From assembly GCA_016712265.1 (NCBI GenBank), contig JADJRJ010000028.1:1488001-1552000 (forward strand): 64,000 bases of DNA, read 5' to 3'. Position 1 is the stretch's first letter. Each line of letters starts with the position of its first letter. Below are positions 62,805-64,000 of the stretch, in pieces. Source of the stretch: Gemmatimonadota bacterium (GTDB taxonomy: Bacteria > Gemmatimonadota > Gemmatimonadetes > Gemmatimonadales > Gemmatimonadaceae). A program made the translations under genes and the position numbers. The notes below the pieces were generated by a model. The model was not told where the DNA came from, ran no database searches, and saw nothing but the letters and a program-made list of their open reading frames with translations.

Positions 62805-63066
62805 CCTGTCCCTCGCGTGCCACCCGTGCTGCCGTGCTTCGCCCGTGCTGTAACGAGCCGCAAGGTCGCAGTACGGGAAGCACGAGCAGCCCGCGCGGCA
62901 CGAGGTTTCTATCGTGCTCCCCGTGCTGCGCGGACTGCCCGTGCTTCGCGTGCTCCGCTGTGGCAGTTTCGCAGCTGTTCCCTTTCGCCTGACCTTCCTC
63001 GTGCTCCCCGTGCTGCGCGGACTGCCCGTGCTCCGCGTACTCTGCTGTGGCAGTTTCGCAGCTGTC
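62805..63066. repeat. CGTGCTGCC-rich intergenic repeat, copy D
   Basis: Fills most of the gap (62758-63067) between the amidohydrolase and the caspase. It contains units CGTGCTGCCGTGCTTCGCC, an opposed GGAAGCACGAGCAGC arm, and then two direct copies of about 70 bp (from about 62912 and 62999), each running CGTGCTCCCCGTGCTGCGCGG to CTGTGGCAGTTTCGCAGCTG. The two copies differ at a handful of positions. It shares the GTGGCAGTT end motif with copies A and B. Confidence 0.75.
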
Positions 63067-63067
63067 C

Positions 63068-64000
63068 CTATCGCCGGACCTCCCTCCGGATCGCCTTCCC
63101 CGGCAGCGCATCCCGCACCAGCTCCCCGTCCCGGATCACCGGCGTTCCGTTGACGATCACATGCCGCATCCCCTGCGCGCGCTGGTTCGGCTGCGTGTAG
63201 GTCGCCTTGTCGGTCACCGTCGCAAGGTCGAACACGACGAGGTCCGCATCCATCCCTACCTGGAGGCGTCCCTTCTTCCGCATTTGCGGCACGGACTCCT
63301 CGAGGACCTTGGCGGGCGTGAGCGACACTCGGCGGAGCCCCTCGCGCAGGTCGATCTTCTTGCGCTCGCGCACATAGTCGCGGAGGAACCGGGTGAAGGT
63401 TCCGGCGCTGCGCGGGTGCGCGAAGGCGTCGGCGGGGAGTGGCCAGACGTCTTCCGTGATGGTGCGCCCCTGCGACGTCCACGGCATGGCGTCCGACGCA
63501 ATGGCGCCGCCGGGGAACAGCACACTCTGGTCGAGGAAGGCCTGGTCCGCCGCGCTGGCCTCGGGGCGCATGAAGTGGATTACCACCCAGCTCCCCGGGG
63601 TGTTGGCCTGCGCGGCGGCAAGGGTGGAGTCATTGAACGGCTTGCCGCCCAACTCGAGGTCGCTCGCCTTGGCCCCGCCCATGCGCTCGCGCCAGTTGCC
63701 GCGGAAGATCTCGGCCCCCACGACCGTGGAGCCTGCTGCGTATGGGTAGGCCTCCGTGGTGACCTTCAGGCCACGCGCTTGCGCGCCACGGAGCAACTCG
63801 GCAATCGCCGGAATGTCGCGGGTGGAGTTGCTGTTGAGGTGCGAGATGTGCATGTGGGCGCCGGTGCCGGCGGCGACCGCGACCAGCTCCTCGAACGCCT
63901 CAAACGACGACGACGGTTCGATCACGCTGAGGAACCGCACGTGCGTGAAGGTCGGGACGTTGTACGCCTTGGCCAGGCGGCCCACGGCGAAGTACTCCTT
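63068..64000 (-). CDS. D-aminoacylase-type amidohydrolase, N-terminus beyond the window
   Basis: The last 310 residues of an amidohydrolase-superfamily enzyme (N-acyl-D-amino-acid deacylase / dihydroorotase-like). Metal and substrate elements seen: HMHISHLNSNSTRD, LKVTTEAYPYAAGSTVVG, IASDAMPWTSQGR, TFTRFLRDYVRERKKIDLREGLRRVSLTPAKVL, and the closing beta-sandwich GMDADLVVFDLATVTDKATYTQPNQRAQGM. This ending is typical of D-aminoacylases. The signal peptide and first metal-binding His pair are outside the window. Confidence 0.88.
   Translation of the reverse strand, partial: KEYFAVGRLAKAYNVPTFTHVRFLSVIEPSSSFEAFEELVAVAAGTGAHMHISHLNSNSTRDIPAIAELLRGAQARGLKVTTEAYPYAAGSTVVGAEIFRGNWRERMGGAKASDLELGGKPFNDSTLAAAQANTPGSWVVIHFMRPEASAADQAFLDQSVLFPGGAIASDAMPWTSQGRTITEDVWPLPADAFAHPRSAGTFTRFLRDYVRERKKIDLREGLRRVSLTPAKVLEESVPQMRKKGRLQVGMDADLVVFDLATVTDKATYTQPNQRAQGMRHVIVNGTPVIRDGELVRDALPGKAIRREVRR

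Overview
This 64-kb window is high-GC chromosomal DNA, most likely from a Gemmatimonadota bacterium. The assignment rests on content: an LptF/LptG pair beside a very large SprA-type outer-membrane protein, four copies of the secreted 6-bladed beta-propeller family common in that phylum, and a clade II (Sec-type) nitrous oxide reductase cluster. No rRNA, tRNA or CRISPR array was recognised.

Layout. 1-3.0 kb: LPS-export permeases (minus). 3.1-9.1 kb: SprA-like translocon protein. 9.1-11.2 kb: MASE1/PAS histidine kinase. 11.2-16.4 kb: ComEA, PilB, PilT and PilC, ending in a strong hairpin. 16.7-20.0 kb: YciI, branched-chain aminotransferase, beta-propeller, DDAH-type hydrolase. 20.0-27.3 kb: nosZ-nosB-nosL-nosD-nosF-nosY-cytochrome c (minus), divergent from an NsrR-type NO sensor. 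27.4-39.3 kb: housekeeping and secreted enzymes (Lrp regulator with a Cys/Met PLP enzyme, glycosyltransferase, MetX-like hydrolase, S41 and M20 peptidases, LspA, diguanylate cyclase). 39.4-46.7 kb: RND efflux operon in which one pump is encoded as two half-proteins. 47.0-51.7 kb: an HTH regulator interrupted at a G13 tract, followed by a compact set of secreted proteins (two Cys-rich small proteins, a CPAC thioredoxin-fold protein, two beta-propellers). This is the best candidate here for an undescribed system. 51.7-55.7 kb: a decayed accessory island with three broken PIN-toxin copies, a frameshifted IS256-type element, an AraC fragment and one intact antitoxin. 55.7-64 kb: propeller and PD40 proteins, an LPP20 / DUF4384 / EF-hand caspase operon, and a D-aminoacylase-type amidohydrolase that runs off the right edge.

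Several genes carry a single-base frameshift, three of them in or beside a G or C run (sprA leader G5, regulator G13, DUF4384 gene C5). Residual sequencing indels must therefore be considered before any of them is called phase variation or a pseudogene. Two DNA-level patterns run across the window: a family of CGTGCTGCC-rich intergenic repeats, and an over-represented octamer CGTTAGGC. All counts, distances and alignments were made by eye.
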